Shown: positions 1 to 10,039, counted from the stretch's first letter. The stretch is 64,000 nt of DNA from DASUTB01 sp036374835 (GCA_036374835.1 DASUTB010000023.1:62001-126000); one strand, 5' to 3'. Numbers and translations: made by a program. The notes: generated by a model from the letters alone, not told the origin.

Positions 1-917
1 TCGAAGAAGCCGCCGAAACCAGGCTGTCCGCCCGAGCCGCGCTGCGCAGCTCACGAGACCTGTCGCTGCTGCTCGCCGGAGCTCAACTGGGAATCACGTT
101 GTGCCTCGTCGCGCTCGGCGCTCTGGCCAAGCCTGCGGTCAAAGATCTGCTCACACCGGTGATCGAGCTCACCGGCGCGCCGTCCGTCATAGCCAATGCC
201 GGCGGGTTCATCCTTGCGCTGGTCATCGTGACGTTCATCCATCTGGTCGTCGGGGAGATGGCGCCCAAGTCGTGGGCGATCGCACATCCCGAACGGTCGG
301 CGATCATGCTTGCGCTGCCGATGCGGGCATTCATGTGGGTGACGCACCCGATTCTGCTGTCGCTCAACGGCATGGCGAACTGGTGCGTGCGCAAGGTCGG
401 CGTCGAGCCGGTCGACGAGGTCGGCATGGGCCAGAGCCCCGACGCGCTGCGTGAGCTCGTCAACCATTCCGCCGAGGTCGGCACACTCGACGAAGCCCGC
501 CGTCACCACCTCGCGACCGCACTGTCGGTCAACACCCGGCCGATCGGCGAGCTCGTCACGCCGGCGGCCCACGTCTCCACCGTGGACATCAACACGAGCG
601 CCGAACAGATCAAACAGGCGGCGCAGGAGACCGGACACCTGCGCCTGGTGGTACGCCGTGGCGGTGACATCGTCGGCGTGGTCCACGTCCGGGACACGCT
701 CGATGCGGAACCGGGCGCCTCCGCGGCCACCCTGATGAACGCGCCGCTGCCTCGCCTCGCCGCGTCGACGCCGATCTACCAGGCGATCAACACGATGCGT
801 GAGACCCGCGCCCATGTGGCACTCGCGACCGCGCAGGGCGGGCGCATCCTCGGCATCGTGACGTTGCAGGACCTCGTCGACCAGCTGCTGGCGGGTCAGG
901 AAGCGGCAACGGCCTGA
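1..917 (+). CDS. CNNM/CBS-domain membrane protein, 5' truncated
   Basis: The reading frame is open from the left edge (first full codon at base 3), so the start lies outside the window. The visible part begins inside a CNNM (DUF21) membrane domain, recognised by LLLAGAQLGITL followed by hydrophobic segments and the GEMAPKSWAIAHPE motif. Two CBS-like modules follow, the second ending in GRILGIVTLQDLVDQLL. The family (CorC/HlyC/CNNM) is linked to magnesium or cobalt efflux and sits in the cytoplasmic membrane; no CorC_HlyC transporter-associated domain is seen after the CBS pair. Its 3' end overlaps the convergent leuD by 22 bp. Confidence 0.9.
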   Translation, partial: EEAAETRLSARAALRSSRDLSLLLAGAQLGITLCLVALGALAKPAVKDLLTPVIELTGAPSVIANAGGFILALVIVTFIHLVVGEMAPKSWAIAHPERSAIMLALPMRAFMWVTHPILLSLNGMANWCVRKVGVEPVDEVGMGQSPDALRELVNHSAEVGTLDEARRHHLATALSVNTRPIGELVTPAAHVSTVDINTSAEQIKQAAQETGHLRLVVRRGGDIVGVVHVRDTLDAEPGASAATLMNAPLPRLAASTPIYQAINTMRETRAHVALATAQGGRILGIVTLQDLVDQLLAGQEAATA

Positions 918-1498
918 GTCGTCGGCTTGTGGGACGGACGTCCCGCTTCGAACGCCGCGATCGCATCGGCGTGCCGCAGCGTCAAACTGATGTCGTCCAG
1001 CCCCTCCATGAGCCGCCAGCGGGTGTAGTCGTCCACGTCGAGTGGGGCGACGATGTCTTCGCAGCGGACCTGCCGGCCGACTAGATCAACCGTGACCTCG
1101 GTCCCGGGAGCGTTCTCCAGCACCTTCCAGATCAGCTCGATGTCCTCCTGGGAGAGAACGCCGGTCAGCAGGCCCTGCTTGCCCGAGTTGCCACGGAAGA
1201 TGTCGCCGAACCGGGAGGACAGCACGGCGCGGAAGCCGTAGTCCTTGAGTGCCCAGACCGCGTGCTCGCGGGACGAGCCGGTACCGAAGTCCGGACCGGC
1301 CACGAGCACCGTACCGGCCCGGAATCCCGACTGGTTCAGTACGAACGTCTCGTCCGTACGCCATGCGGCGAACAGACCGTCCTCGAATCCGGTGCGGCTC
1401 ACTCGCTTCAGGTACACCGCCGGAATGATCTGGTCGGTATCGACATTGCTGCGCCGCAGCGGCACCCCGACGCCGGTGTGCACGGTGAACTTCTCCAT
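896..1498 (-). CDS. leuD: 3-isopropylmalate dehydratase small subunit
   Basis: LeuD, 200 aa, the normal length. With LeuC it isomerises 2-isopropylmalate to 3-isopropylmalate in leucine synthesis. Family motifs are plain: NVDTDQIIPAVYLK near residues 18-31, FGTGSSREHAVWAL near 71-84 and the KQGLLTG loop. It lies 11 bp downstream of leuC in the same orientation and is surely cotranscribed. The ATG is preceded by GGAG in the leuC-leuD gap. The stop overlaps the end of the convergent CNNM gene. Confidence 0.97.
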   Translation of the reverse strand: MEKFTVHTGVGVPLRRSNVDTDQIIPAVYLKRVSRTGFEDGLFAAWRTDETFVLNQSGFRAGTVLVAGPDFGTGSSREHAVWALKDYGFRAVLSSRFGDIFRGNSGKQGLLTGVLSQEDIELIWKVLENAPGTEVTVDLVGRQVRCEDIVAPLDVDDYTRWRLMEGLDDISLTLRHADAIAAFEAGRPSHKPTTQAVAAS

Positions 1499-1509
1499 CG
1501 TGAGGCTCC

Positions 1510-3066
<1,557 letters not shown>

Positions 3067-3097
3067 CGTGCCCCTTTTGGGGTGCCAACGTCTTGCT

Positions 3098-3114
3098 ATC
3101 TCGGATTATGAGAT
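3098..3114. promoter_or_regulatory. Candidate IclR-family (NdgR/LtbR-like) operator between leuC and its regulator
   Basis: ATCTCGGATTATGAGAT is a 17-bp site with inverted ATCTC/GAGAT ends. It lies in the 62-bp gap between the divergent leuC and IclR genes. Read on the minus strand (ATCTCATAATCCGAGAT) it matches 14 of 17 bases of ATCTCATATTCTGATAT ahead of ilvB (26137-26153). NdgR/LtbR regulators are known to bind next to leuCD in other actinobacteria; binding here is inferred from position and the recurrence of the site. Confidence 0.6.
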
Positions 3115-3128
3115 GGCAATATCGTTAC

Positions 3129-3848
3129 ATGGACAACAGTAGCGGAGTCGGTGTCCTCGACAAGGCGGCGCTCGTCCTCGGCGCGCTGGAGTCCGGGCCT
3201 TCCACCCTCGCCAGTCTTGTGAACTCCACCGGGTTGGCCCGGCCGACGGCACACCGGCTGGCCACGGCGCTCGAGTTTCACCGCCTCGTATCGCGAGACA
3301 TGCACGGCCGGTTCGTGCTCGGTCCCCGGCTCAACGAACTCGCCACCGCCGCCGGCGAGGATCGCCTGCTCGCCGCTGCGGGTCCGATCCTCGCCCGGCT
3401 CCGCGACGCCACCGGCGAGAGCACCCAGTTGTTCCGGCGCCAGGGCGACAAGCGCATCTGCGTCGCCGGCGCCGAGCGGCCGACGGGCCTGCGCGACACC
3501 ATTCCGGTCGGTGCCACGCTGACCATGCTGGCCGGCTCCGCGGCCCAGATCCTGCTCGCCTGGGAGGAGCCCGAGCGGATGCATCGGGGGCTGCAAGGCG
3601 CCCGGTTCACCGCCACGATGCTCGCGGCGGTGCGCCGACGCGGCTGGGCACAGAGCGTCGGGGAGCGCGAACCCGGTGTTGCGTCGGTATCCGCGCCGGT
3701 GCGCTCGTCGAGCGGGCGGGTCGTCGCCGCCGTATCGGTCTCCGGGCCGATCGAACGGTTGAGCCGCCAGCCCGGGCGCATGCACGCCCAGGCGACGATG
3801 GCTGCTGCCGAGCGCCTATCCACAATCCTGCGCACCGCCGAAGAATGA
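3129..3848 (+). CDS. IclR-family transcriptional regulator (NdgR/LtbR-like)
   Basis: About 239 aa from the ATG at 3129; in-frame TTG (3093) and ATG (3108) codons upstream are alternatives but overlap the operator region. The N-terminus has an IclR helix-turn-helix (VLGALESGPSTLASLVNSTGLARPTAHRLATALE), followed by an IclR effector-binding domain (GESTQLFRRQGDKRICVAGAERP, SVGEREPGVASVSAPV). Orthologues beside leuCD (NdgR of Streptomyces, LtbR of Corynebacterium) regulate leucine and other amino-acid genes. The divergent arrangement with leuC fits that role. Its TGA stop lies inside a GAATGACCACGTAA repeat element. Confidence 0.9.
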   Translation: MDNSSGVGVLDKAALVLGALESGPSTLASLVNSTGLARPTAHRLATALEFHRLVSRDMHGRFVLGPRLNELATAAGEDRLLAAAGPILARLRDATGESTQLFRRQGDKRICVAGAERPTGLRDTIPVGATLTMLAGSAAQILLAWEEPERMHRGLQGARFTATMLAAVRRRGWAQSVGEREPGVASVSAPVRSSSGRVVAAVSVSGPIERLSRQPGRMHAQATMAAAERLSTILRTAEE

Positions 3849-3905
3849 CCACGTAAACGCCTCCGCGATACGCCTAACGACCCGCCGAAGGGCCGCCAAC
3901 CGTTA
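3843..3905 (+). repeat. Repeat family II copy (GAATGACCACGT type)
   Basis: Starts GAATGACCACGTAAACGCC and supplies the TGA stop of the IclR gene at 3846-3848. The rest (CCTAACGACCCGCCGAAGGG, then CCGCCAACCG) aligns loosely with the better preserved copies at 31885-31970 and 36132-36212. The right boundary is approximate and meets the end of the next gene. Confidence 0.55.
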
Positions 3906-4331
3906 CTTTGGCGCTTCCGATTCGGCCCGCGCGCGGCGAAGCAGTTCCGCGAGTTCGATCGATTCGCCGTCCCGGGCGCCCCGTCCCACGACCAACGGCG
4001 GATCGGACGGCTCGATCGTTACGCCACGAAACCGTGCCACCAGGCTCGGCGGCACGTCGAGAATGTAGTAGGAGCCGTCCTCACCGACCGCCAGCGACCG
4101 GTTCTTCCGCAGGTACCAACCGGTCAGTCCGGTGCGATAGGACTTGCCACGCCCAGGGACGCGGGCCCGTAGCGGCTGCGGCGTCACACCCGCCGCACGC
4201 TGCCCCGCCACGAATTCGGCCAGCATTGCCCGAGCCTGCTCGGTTTCGCGGGCCCGGCGCCGATCGTCCGCAGCGGCCAGGGCAGTGACGGCGTCCCTGC
4301 GTTGCTTCCGCCACGTACCACGACCCGACAT
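3903..4331 (-). CDS. Conserved hypothetical protein, 142 aa
   Basis: I do not recognise a characterised family. The start is placed at the ATG at 4331 (MSGRGTWRKQRR), because an upstream extension would run through a repeat element and into the divergent gene. The N-terminal 60 residues are rich in Arg and Ala and look helical. The C-terminal half has a compact, probably globular pattern: GKSYRTGLTGWYLRKNRSLA, YYILDVPPSLVARFRG, then DPPLVVGRGARDGESIEL. No signal peptide or membrane segment. It is divergent from the DUF3105 gene, with a repeat family I hairpin in between. Cytoplasmic by inference. Confidence 0.7.
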   Translation of the reverse strand: MSGRGTWRKQRRDAVTALAAADDRRRARETEQARAMLAEFVAGQRAAGVTPQPLRARVPGRGKSYRTGLTGWYLRKNRSLAVGEDGSYYILDVPPSLVARFRGVTIEPSDPPLVVGRGARDGESIELAELLRRARAESEAPK

Positions 4332-4349
4332 CACTCCATACTGCGACAC

Positions 4350-4422
4350 GAGCCGTGGCGACGTCGCAACAGGTCTGCAAGCCTGGTGCGACGTCGACGC
4401 GCCTGCCGAACGTGATCGAACC
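4350..4422. repeat. Repeat family I hairpin, copy 1
   Basis: Arms GTGGCGACGTCGCAACAGG and CCTGGTGCGACGTCGACGC form an imperfect hairpin; the right flank ends GCCGAACGTGATCGAACC, the shared family tail. Unlike other copies it lies between two divergent genes (starts at 4331 and 4446), so a terminator role alone does not explain it. Confidence 0.75.
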
Positions 4423-4445
4423 ACATGAGGCGGTACCGTTCCAGT

Positions 4446-5060
4446 GTGGCGAACAAGGCGAGTAAGCAGGTACCGCGTTCGAAGTCGGCGAAACAGCGCG
4501 AGATCCGGCTGCGCAAGCAACGGCGGAGCAAGATCCGCACCTATCTCGTCGTCGCTGTGATCGTGTCCGCGGTCATCGCCGGGCTGGTGATCGCTTTCCT
4601 CGTCGAGCGGGAGAACGTCGAAGGTGTCGTGCAATTCGACGGCCTATCCCGCGACCACACCGAAGAACCCGTCGAATACGAGCAGCATCCTCCGGTCGGC
4701 GGCCCGCACTCGGCGACGCCGTTGACGTGCGGCGTCTACCCGGACCCGGTCGCCAACGAGCATGCCGTGCACTCGCTCGAGCACGGCGCCGTGTGGATCA
4801 CCTACGATCCAGACCTCGCCGAGGAGGATGTGACGGCGCTCAACGCTTTGCTGCTGAGCCAGGACGACGCCACTTCGCGCTACATGATCCTGAGCCCCTA
4901 CGATGACCTCCCCGAGCCGATCATGCTGACGGCATGGGGACGCCAACTCACGCCCGACGGCGTGGCGGACCCACGGATCCAGGAGTTCATCGACCAGTAC
5001 GTGCTCGGCGGTCAGGCACCGGAAACCGGCTCGCCCTGCATCGGTGAAACCATGAACTGA
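4446..5060 (+). CDS. DUF3105 membrane-anchored protein
   Basis: About 204 aa from GTG 4446; ATG 4425 is an alternative. A TACCGT element six bases before the GTG would make the message leaderless, which favours the later start. The first 35 residues are strongly basic (KQVPRSKSAKQREIRLRKQR), followed by one membrane helix (TYLVVAVIVSAVIAGLVIAFLV shortened at its ends). The outside domain carries the DUF3105 signature VHSLEHGAVWITYDPDL preceded by HPPVGGPHSATP, and two cysteines that could pair (CGVYP and SPCIGE). Function unknown; a cell-surface position is inferred from the single-helix topology. Confidence 0.85.
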   Translation: MANKASKQVPRSKSAKQREIRLRKQRRSKIRTYLVVAVIVSAVIAGLVIAFLVERENVEGVVQFDGLSRDHTEEPVEYEQHPPVGGPHSATPLTCGVYPDPVANEHAVHSLEHGAVWITYDPDLAEEDVTALNALLLSQDDATSRYMILSPYDDLPEPIMLTAWGRQLTPDGVADPRIQEFIDQYVLGGQAPETGSPCIGETMN

Positions 5061-5089
5061 GCGCGACGGTCTTCTCCTCGACGCCACGA

Positions 5090-5923
5090 TCAGGCGTCTC
5101 GGCGGGCGAACAGCCAGCCCGCGATCGCGAGCAGCAGCAGCGTCTCACCGGCGAACACGGCGAACCCGACCCAGGGGTCGAGCAGGTTCGGGTTGAACGA
5201 CTCCACCATGGCGACCTGCGATCCGGCGTTGCCGGGCATCAGCTTGGTCAGCCACTCACCGGCCGCGCCGGGAATCAGCATCACCAGGTTCCCGACGACG
5301 AACAGCGTCGCCAGGCCGACCGTCACCGCCCCTGCCGTGTGCCGCATCAGCAGACCGAGCGCGAGGCCGAAAACGGCTAGCACCGCCAGGTACATACCGC
5401 CGCCGACGATCGCACGGAGCACGCCGTCGTCGGTGAGTGCCATCCCGATTCCTTCTCGGGAGAGGAAGAAGTTCGCCGCCACGTACATGCCGAACGTCGT
5501 GACGATGCCGAGCACGAGCACGACGCCGGCAAGGACGAGCGACTTGGCCCCCAGCACGTGCCCGCGACGCGGTATGGCGGCAAGCGTGCTGCGCATCATG
5601 CCGCTGGCGTACTCCGACGAGGCGATCAGCACACCGAGAACGAACGCCGCGATCTGGCCGAACTGCCCGCCCCACATCACGAATGCACCGACGGGTTCGA
5701 ACGGCTCGCCGTCGGCCATGGACTCGGCCAGGTCCGGCGCGGCGAGCATGTTCACGATCGCGGTCAGCCCGACGCTGACGACGACGAGAGCGGCCAGCGT
5801 CCATGCCGTGGAACGCACCGAAAGCAGCTTGGTCCATTCCGCGCTGAGCGCGTGGCCGAAACGGAGTCGATCCGGACGGGGCATGTTCGCGTGCATCAAG
5901 GTTGCCGTGGTCATCGTGGTCAC
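5090..5923 (-). CDS. ABC-2 type exporter permease
   Basis: 277 aa with about six hydrophobic segments and the ABC-2 N-terminal pattern ALSAEWTKLLSVRSTAWTL, followed by SSEYASGMMRSTLAAIPRRG, typical of permeases paired with drug- or lantibiotic-type ATPases. It starts with GTG at 5923, which overlaps the stop of the upstream ATPase gene (GTGA), so the two are translationally coupled. Substrate unknown; it acts in the cytoplasmic membrane. Confidence 0.9.
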   Translation of the reverse strand: MTTMTTATLMHANMPRPDRLRFGHALSAEWTKLLSVRSTAWTLAALVVVSVGLTAIVNMLAAPDLAESMADGEPFEPVGAFVMWGGQFGQIAAFVLGVLIASSEYASGMMRSTLAAIPRRGHVLGAKSLVLAGVVLVLGIVTTFGMYVAANFFLSREGIGMALTDDGVLRAIVGGGMYLAVLAVFGLALGLLMRHTAGAVTVGLATLFVVGNLVMLIPGAAGEWLTKLMPGNAGSQVAMVESFNPNLLDPWVGFAVFAGETLLLLAIAGWLFARRDA

Positions 5924-6861
5924 ACTCCTGCGGTGGTCAAATCGGATCGGCCGGTCGGCGCGGCCGCGTGATACTCAACGCTGTCGGCGGTCAGCCGTAT
6001 GAACGCGTCCTCGAGCGAGGCCTCGACCTTACGGAGTTCGTGCACATACAGCCGCTCCGAGCCGGCGACGTCCCCGACCTGCTCAGCCGAAGCGCCGGTG
6101 ACGAGCAGCGCGCCGTCGTCGGCTCGCTCCACGCTCCAGCCGCGTCCAGCCAGCCGTTCGGCCAGTTCGGTCACGTGCGGCGAACGCACGCGCACGTGGG
6201 AGGCCGAGTTGCGCGCGATGAAATCGTTCATGTCGGTGTCGGCCAGGATCTGGCCCTTACCGATCACTATGAGGTGGTCGGCGGTGATGGCCATCTCGGA
6301 CATCAGGTGGCTCGAGACGAACACCGTCCGCCCCTCAGCGGCGAGGCTGCGGATCAACCTGCGGATCCAGGCGATGCCCTCGGGATCCAATCCGTTTACC
6401 GGTTCGTCGAACAACAGCACACCCGGGTCGCCAAGCAACGCGGCAGCTATCCCCAGGCGCTGGCCCATACCGAGCGAGAACCCCTTGGACCGCTTGTGCG
6501 CAACCTCGGTCAGGCCGACCAGGTCCAGCACCTCGCCCACCCGGCGCGCCGCGATGCCGTTGCTCTTGGCCAGCCAGAGCAGGTGGTTGTACGCAGTCCG
6601 ACCACCGTGGATCGCCCGCGCCTCGAGCAGCGCACCGACCTCATGCAGAGGCGCGGGCAGGTCGCGGTAGTGCCGGCCGTTGATGGTGATCGAGCCGGAC
6701 GACGGATGGTCCAAGCCCATCGCCATCCGCATGGTCGTCGACTTACCGGCACCGTTCGGCCCCAGGAATCCGGTGACGGTGCCCGGCTCGACGGTGAAGT
6801 CGACCGCGTCGACGGCGACCGTGTCGCCATAACGTTTCGTCAGCGCTCGTGCGGTGATCAT
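5920..6861 (-). CDS. ABC-2 type exporter ATP-binding protein
   Basis: 313 aa from the ATG at 6861, which has GAGGGG ahead of it; the longer reading frame up to 6921 lacks family similarity. Walker A is GPNGAGKST, the signature is FSLGMGQRLGIAAALLGDP, Walker B is VLLFDEPVNGLDPEG and the switch region ends VSSHLMSE. A C-terminal segment of about 90 residues follows the nucleotide-binding domain, as in DrrA/NatA-like proteins. It powers the permease encoded immediately downstream. Substrate is not predictable. Confidence 0.93.
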   Translation of the reverse strand: MITARALTKRYGDTVAVDAVDFTVEPGTVTGFLGPNGAGKSTTMRMAMGLDHPSSGSITINGRHYRDLPAPLHEVGALLEARAIHGGRTAYNHLLWLAKSNGIAARRVGEVLDLVGLTEVAHKRSKGFSLGMGQRLGIAAALLGDPGVLLFDEPVNGLDPEGIAWIRRLIRSLAAEGRTVFVSSHLMSEMAITADHLIVIGKGQILADTDMNDFIARNSASHVRVRSPHVTELAERLAGRGWSVERADDGALLVTGASAEQVGDVAGSERLYVHELRKVEASLEDAFIRLTADSVEYHAAAPTGRSDLTTAGV

Positions 6862-7004
6862 CGTCCCCTCTTCTCCTGTCCTGGTCGTGGTGCGGGCGCG
6901 GCGGGTCTCGTGGGTGGGCACCGCGCCCGCACAACCAAACTAAGCGCCGTCACCTGCGAAAATGGCCGTTCTGAGGGAGGGTCCAGGGACGCTCTACGGG
7001 ACAT

Positions 7005-7021
7005 GTCAGGGTCCCCCTGAC
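7005..7021. promoter_or_regulatory. 17-bp hairpin or operator in the ABC-MFS gap
   Basis: GTCAGGG, a 3-base loop, then CCCTGAC: a perfect 7-bp inverted repeat. It lies 144 bp upstream of the ABC exporter ATPase start and just after the MFS gene stop. No U-tract follows on either strand. It could be a protein-binding site or a weak terminator. Confidence 0.35.
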
Positions 7022-7049
7022 GCCACCATCGGGGTGTGAATCCTGGAGA

Positions 7050-8360
7050 TCAGCCCGCGCCGGCCGAGACCACGCCGATACGCCGGGTGATCGAAAGCAT
7101 CACCCCGGTCGCGGCCAGCATCGCCATGGTGCTGACCGATGCCATCGCGAGCATCCCGCTGCCGAGCACCCCGACGATTGGTGCGGCCAGCCCGCCGAGC
7201 CCGAACTGTACGGCGCCGAGCAATGCCGCGGCGGTGCCGGCGCTTTGGCCGTGGCGGGACATGGCCAGGGCAGGTGCGTTCGGGAAGATGACGCCGATCG
7301 TCCCCACCATCAGCCAAAGCGGTACCAATGCGTCGGCCGGCCCACCCAGGCCGGAGATGGACATGGCGACCAGCACCAACCCGGCTGTCGTACCGATGAT
7401 CAGCGCCTTGCGCAGCACGCGTTCTGGTGGGTAGCGGTGCAGCAGCCGAGCGTTGAGCTGGCTGGCCGCGATCAGGCTGAGTCCGCCGATTCCGAAGGTC
7501 AGTGCGAACTGCTGCTCACTCATGCCGTACTCCTCCTGGAAGACGAATGACGCTCCCGCCACGTAGGCGATCAGCGCCGCCATCGCCAGCCCGGCCACGA
7601 GGACAAGGCCCATGAAAGGACCGTCCTGCATCAGCCCGCGGTAAGGCCGGAGCATGACACCCACGCGGGCCGGCCGGCGGCGTTGCGGCGGCAGAGTCTC
7701 GCCGACCCTGACCGCCGTGAGGAAGATCAGCAATATGCCGAGTGCCGCCAAGATCACGAAGATTCCTTCCCACTGCGTCCGACGAAGTACGGCGCTTCCA
7801 AGGCTCGGCGCAAAGACGGGAGCGGCCAGCGGAAGCAGCAGCAGCCGGGAGAGCAGCCGGGCAAGGGCAGTGCCGGTCAACAGGTCGCGCACGATAGCCG
7901 TCGCGATCACCGCCGCTGCCGCGGCGCCCAGCCCCTGAAACACCCGCAACACACCCAACAGTGCGGCGCTCGGTGCAACGACACACAGCATCGATGCCCC
8001 CGAATACAGCAGAAGGCCGGCTAGCAGCGGCCGGCGCCGGCCCAGGGCATCGGAAAGCGACCCGACGAGCAGCTGGCCGACAGCCATCCCGAGCAGCACG
8101 CCGGAAATGGTCAGCTGAACCGCGGCATCGCTGGCGCCGAGTTCAGCCTGCATGGCCGGCAGCGCCGGCAGATACATGTCGATCGACAGCGGCCCGAGCG
8201 CAATGAGCCCACCGAGTACCAGCGTGAGCTGCAGCCGATGCCGGCCACGCAGTTGCTCTCCTGGCGTTACCGGCCGGCCGTCCCCGCGTCCGGCTCCCCG
8301 AGCCGTTCCATCCTGCTTGCGAAAGATCGAGTTTCGCCCAGTCGCCGCTGCCTGCCCCAT
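7050..8360 (-). CDS. Bcr/CflA-family MFS drug-type efflux protein
   Basis: 436 aa with about 12 hydrophobic segments. The Bcr/CflA subfamily is indicated by IALGPLSIDMYLPALPAM in helix 1, MFS motif A GSLSDALGRRRPLLAG and VLRVFQGLGAAAAAVIATAI in helix 4. It is expected to export small hydrophobic compounds by proton antiport; the substrate is not predictable. The ATG has AAGGAG seven bases upstream. A 36-base stem-loop sits directly before this ribosome-binding site. The N-terminal 35 residues before helix 1 are polar and basic, longer than usual. Confidence 0.9.
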   Translation of the reverse strand: MGQAAATGRNSIFRKQDGTARGAGRGDGRPVTPGEQLRGRHRLQLTLVLGGLIALGPLSIDMYLPALPAMQAELGASDAAVQLTISGVLLGMAVGQLLVGSLSDALGRRRPLLAGLLLYSGASMLCVVAPSAALLGVLRVFQGLGAAAAAVIATAIVRDLLTGTALARLLSRLLLLPLAAPVFAPSLGSAVLRRTQWEGIFVILAALGILLIFLTAVRVGETLPPQRRRPARVGVMLRPYRGLMQDGPFMGLVLVAGLAMAALIAYVAGASFVFQEEYGMSEQQFALTFGIGGLSLIAASQLNARLLHRYPPERVLRKALIIGTTAGLVLVAMSISGLGGPADALVPLWLMVGTIGVIFPNAPALAMSRHGQSAGTAAALLGAVQFGLGGLAAPIVGVLGSGMLAMASVSTMAMLAATGVMLSITRRIGVVSAGAG

Positions 8361-8371
8361 CGGGTCTCCTT

Positions 8372-8407
8372 CGGTAGGTCCCGCCGATCGCGGGCTTTGC
8401 CCTACCG
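8372..8407 (-). promoter_or_regulatory. Stem-loop directly upstream of the MFS ribosome-binding site
   Basis: Outer arms CGGTAGG / CCTACCG and inner arms CCCGC / GCGGG form a two-part stem 12 bp upstream of the MFS start codon. Its last bases on the transcript touch the AAGGAG. Could be an operator or a structured leader; only the pairing is seen. Confidence 0.45.
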
Positions 8408-8565
8408 ACGAATTGACCCGACCCGATTTCGACCACGCAGAACGTCACGCGATTTGTGGACGCACAACTCGTTGCCTTCGAGCCATGGCGCAACGACAGC
8501 CGAGGTCACGACGCCCGGTAACGTCAGAAGTGGGAGTCAACCCGCACCGTTGTGGAGGTCTCACG

Positions 8566-9180
8566 ATGGCGGTACAGAACGCATCCGAAGCGCGCGGTGG
8601 TTATGACGAGAGCACTGCGCTGATTGTGGTCGACGTGCAGAACGACTTCGCTCATCCGGACGGCAACCTGTACGTCCAGGGCGGCGACGAGGCGATCTCC
8701 GCGGTCAACCGGGAGATCGCTGCCGCGCAGCAGGCCGGCTCACTCGTCGCCTACACCCAGGACTGGCATCCACCGTCGACACCGCACTTCGAGAAGGACG
8801 GTGGCACCTGGCCGACCCACTGCGTGCAGGACACCTGGGGTGCACAGCTGCACCCGGCGCTGACCGTGGTCGACGGGCCGATCGTCCGTAAGGGCACCGA
8901 AGGCGAGGACGGCTACTCCGCGTTCAGTGTCCGTGACCCGGAAAGCGGCGCCGAGGCTCCGACCGAGCTGGAGGGAATCTTGAAGGAGCAGAGCGTCCAG
9001 CGCGTCGTCGTCGTCGGTCTTGCGCAGGACGTCTGCGTCAAGGAAACCGTGCTCGACGCGCGGCGGCTCGGCTTCGACGCGACGGTCGTCGGCGACGCCA
9101 CCCGGCCGGTCGAGCTACAACCCGGCGACGGCGAGCGGGCGTTGTCGGACATGACCGACGCCGGAGCGGACATCCGCTGA
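8566..9180 (+). CDS. Nicotinamidase/pyrazinamidase-like isochorismatase-family hydrolase
   Basis: 204 aa from the ATG at 8566, preceded by GGAGG at a good distance. Isochorismatase fold: VVDVQNDFAHPDGNL with the catalytic Asp, TQDWHPPSTPHF like the metal-binding region of PncA, RKGTEG with the catalytic Lys, and GLAQDVCVKETVLDARRLGF with the nucleophilic Cys. PncA-type enzymes deamidate nicotinamide to nicotinate in NAD salvage, in the cytoplasm. The DWH motif and the length favour PncA over other family members. A TetR gene starts 50 bp downstream in the same direction. Confidence 0.88.
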   Translation: MAVQNASEARGGYDESTALIVVDVQNDFAHPDGNLYVQGGDEAISAVNREIAAAQQAGSLVAYTQDWHPPSTPHFEKDGGTWPTHCVQDTWGAQLHPALTVVDGPIVRKGTEGEDGYSAFSVRDPESGAEAPTELEGILKEQSVQRVVVVGLAQDVCVKETVLDARRLGFDATVVGDATRPVELQPGDGERALSDMTDAGADIR

Positions 9181-9230
9181 CGGTAGGTAAACTACGCACT
9201 GTGCGACGTTCCGTCGAACCGGAGGGTCCG

Positions 9231-9926
9231 ATGTCGGCGTCCATTGACCAGCCGCGCAACGCCCGTAGCCAGCGCACACGAGGCGCGCTGCTGGCGGCGA
9301 CTCGGCAGATCCTCGAGTCCGACGGGTTCGAGGCGCTCACCATGGCAGCCGTCGCGGAACAGGCCGGCGTCTCGCGGCGCGCCGTCTACCTGCACTTCAC
9401 CACCCGCACCGAACTGGTAAGTGGCCTTTTCGAGTACATCGCGCGACAGGAAGGGCTCGCCGAATCGACCAGTAGCATCTGGGCGGCGCCGGACGCCGTC
9501 GCGGCACTACGCGCGTGGATAAAGCACCTGACCACCTACCACCCGCGCGTGATGACCGTGGACCGCGCGATCGAGCAGGTGCGGCGGGTCGATGCCGACG
9601 CGCAACGGCACCGGGACACGGTCACCCAAGCCCAGCTCGCGAACTGCCGGCGTATCGCCGAATGGCTGGAGCGCGAAGGCCGGCTCAATACGTCGTGGAC
9701 CGTGGACAGCGCAACAGACCTGCTGTTCGGCCTGATCTGCACCGAGTTGTTCGAACGTCTGATGACCATGCGCGGCTGGACGACCGAGGTTCTCGAAAAC
9801 CGGCTCTGGACCATGTGCCGGGCGGTCCTGGTCCAGGATCGGCCCGACCGGCCCCAACAAGATCGCCCCTCGCCCGCGTCTCCGCAGGTGAGGGGCGTTC
9901 CAGAACGTAGCCCCGACGGGATTTGA
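9231..9926 (+). CDS. TetR-family transcriptional regulator
   Basis: 231 aa from ATG 9231, with GGAGGG five bases upstream; GTG 9201 is a weaker alternative. The N-terminal TetR DNA-binding domain is clear: TRGALLAATRQILESDGF, MAAVAEQAGVSRRAVYLHF. The C-terminal domain (residues 70-215) is not assigned to a ligand class. It follows the nicotinamidase gene by 50 bp and may be cotranscribed with it. The last six codons lie antisense to the 3' end of the tRNA-Glu gene, a 19-bp overlap. Confidence 0.88.
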   Translation: MSASIDQPRNARSQRTRGALLAATRQILESDGFEALTMAAVAEQAGVSRRAVYLHFTTRTELVSGLFEYIARQEGLAESTSSIWAAPDAVAALRAWIKHLTTYHPRVMTVDRAIEQVRRVDADAQRHRDTVTQAQLANCRRIAEWLEREGRLNTSWTVDSATDLLFGLICTELFERLMTMRGWTTEVLENRLWTMCRAVLVQDRPDRPQQDRPSPASPQVRGVPERSPDGI

Positions 9927-9980
9927 ACCCGCGCTACCGCCTTGAGAGGGCGGCGTGCTAGGCCGCTACACAACGGGGCC
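9908..9980 (-). tRNA. tRNA-Glu(CUC)
   Basis: 73 nt cloverleaf. Acceptor GGCCCCG/CGGGGCT, anticodon stem CCGCC/GGCGG with loop CTCTCAA giving anticodon CUC (codon GAG), T arm GCGGG-TTCAAAT-CCCGT, discriminator A. CCA is not encoded. It lies upstream of nothing on its strand but next to tRNA-Gln and close to gltX. The convergent TetR gene ends inside it. Confidence 0.95.
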
Positions 9981-10039
9981 CTGCAGCGAACTGCTGCGGC
10001 GAAACTCTACCCGATATCCGGCGAAGTTCCCAATCCGCG

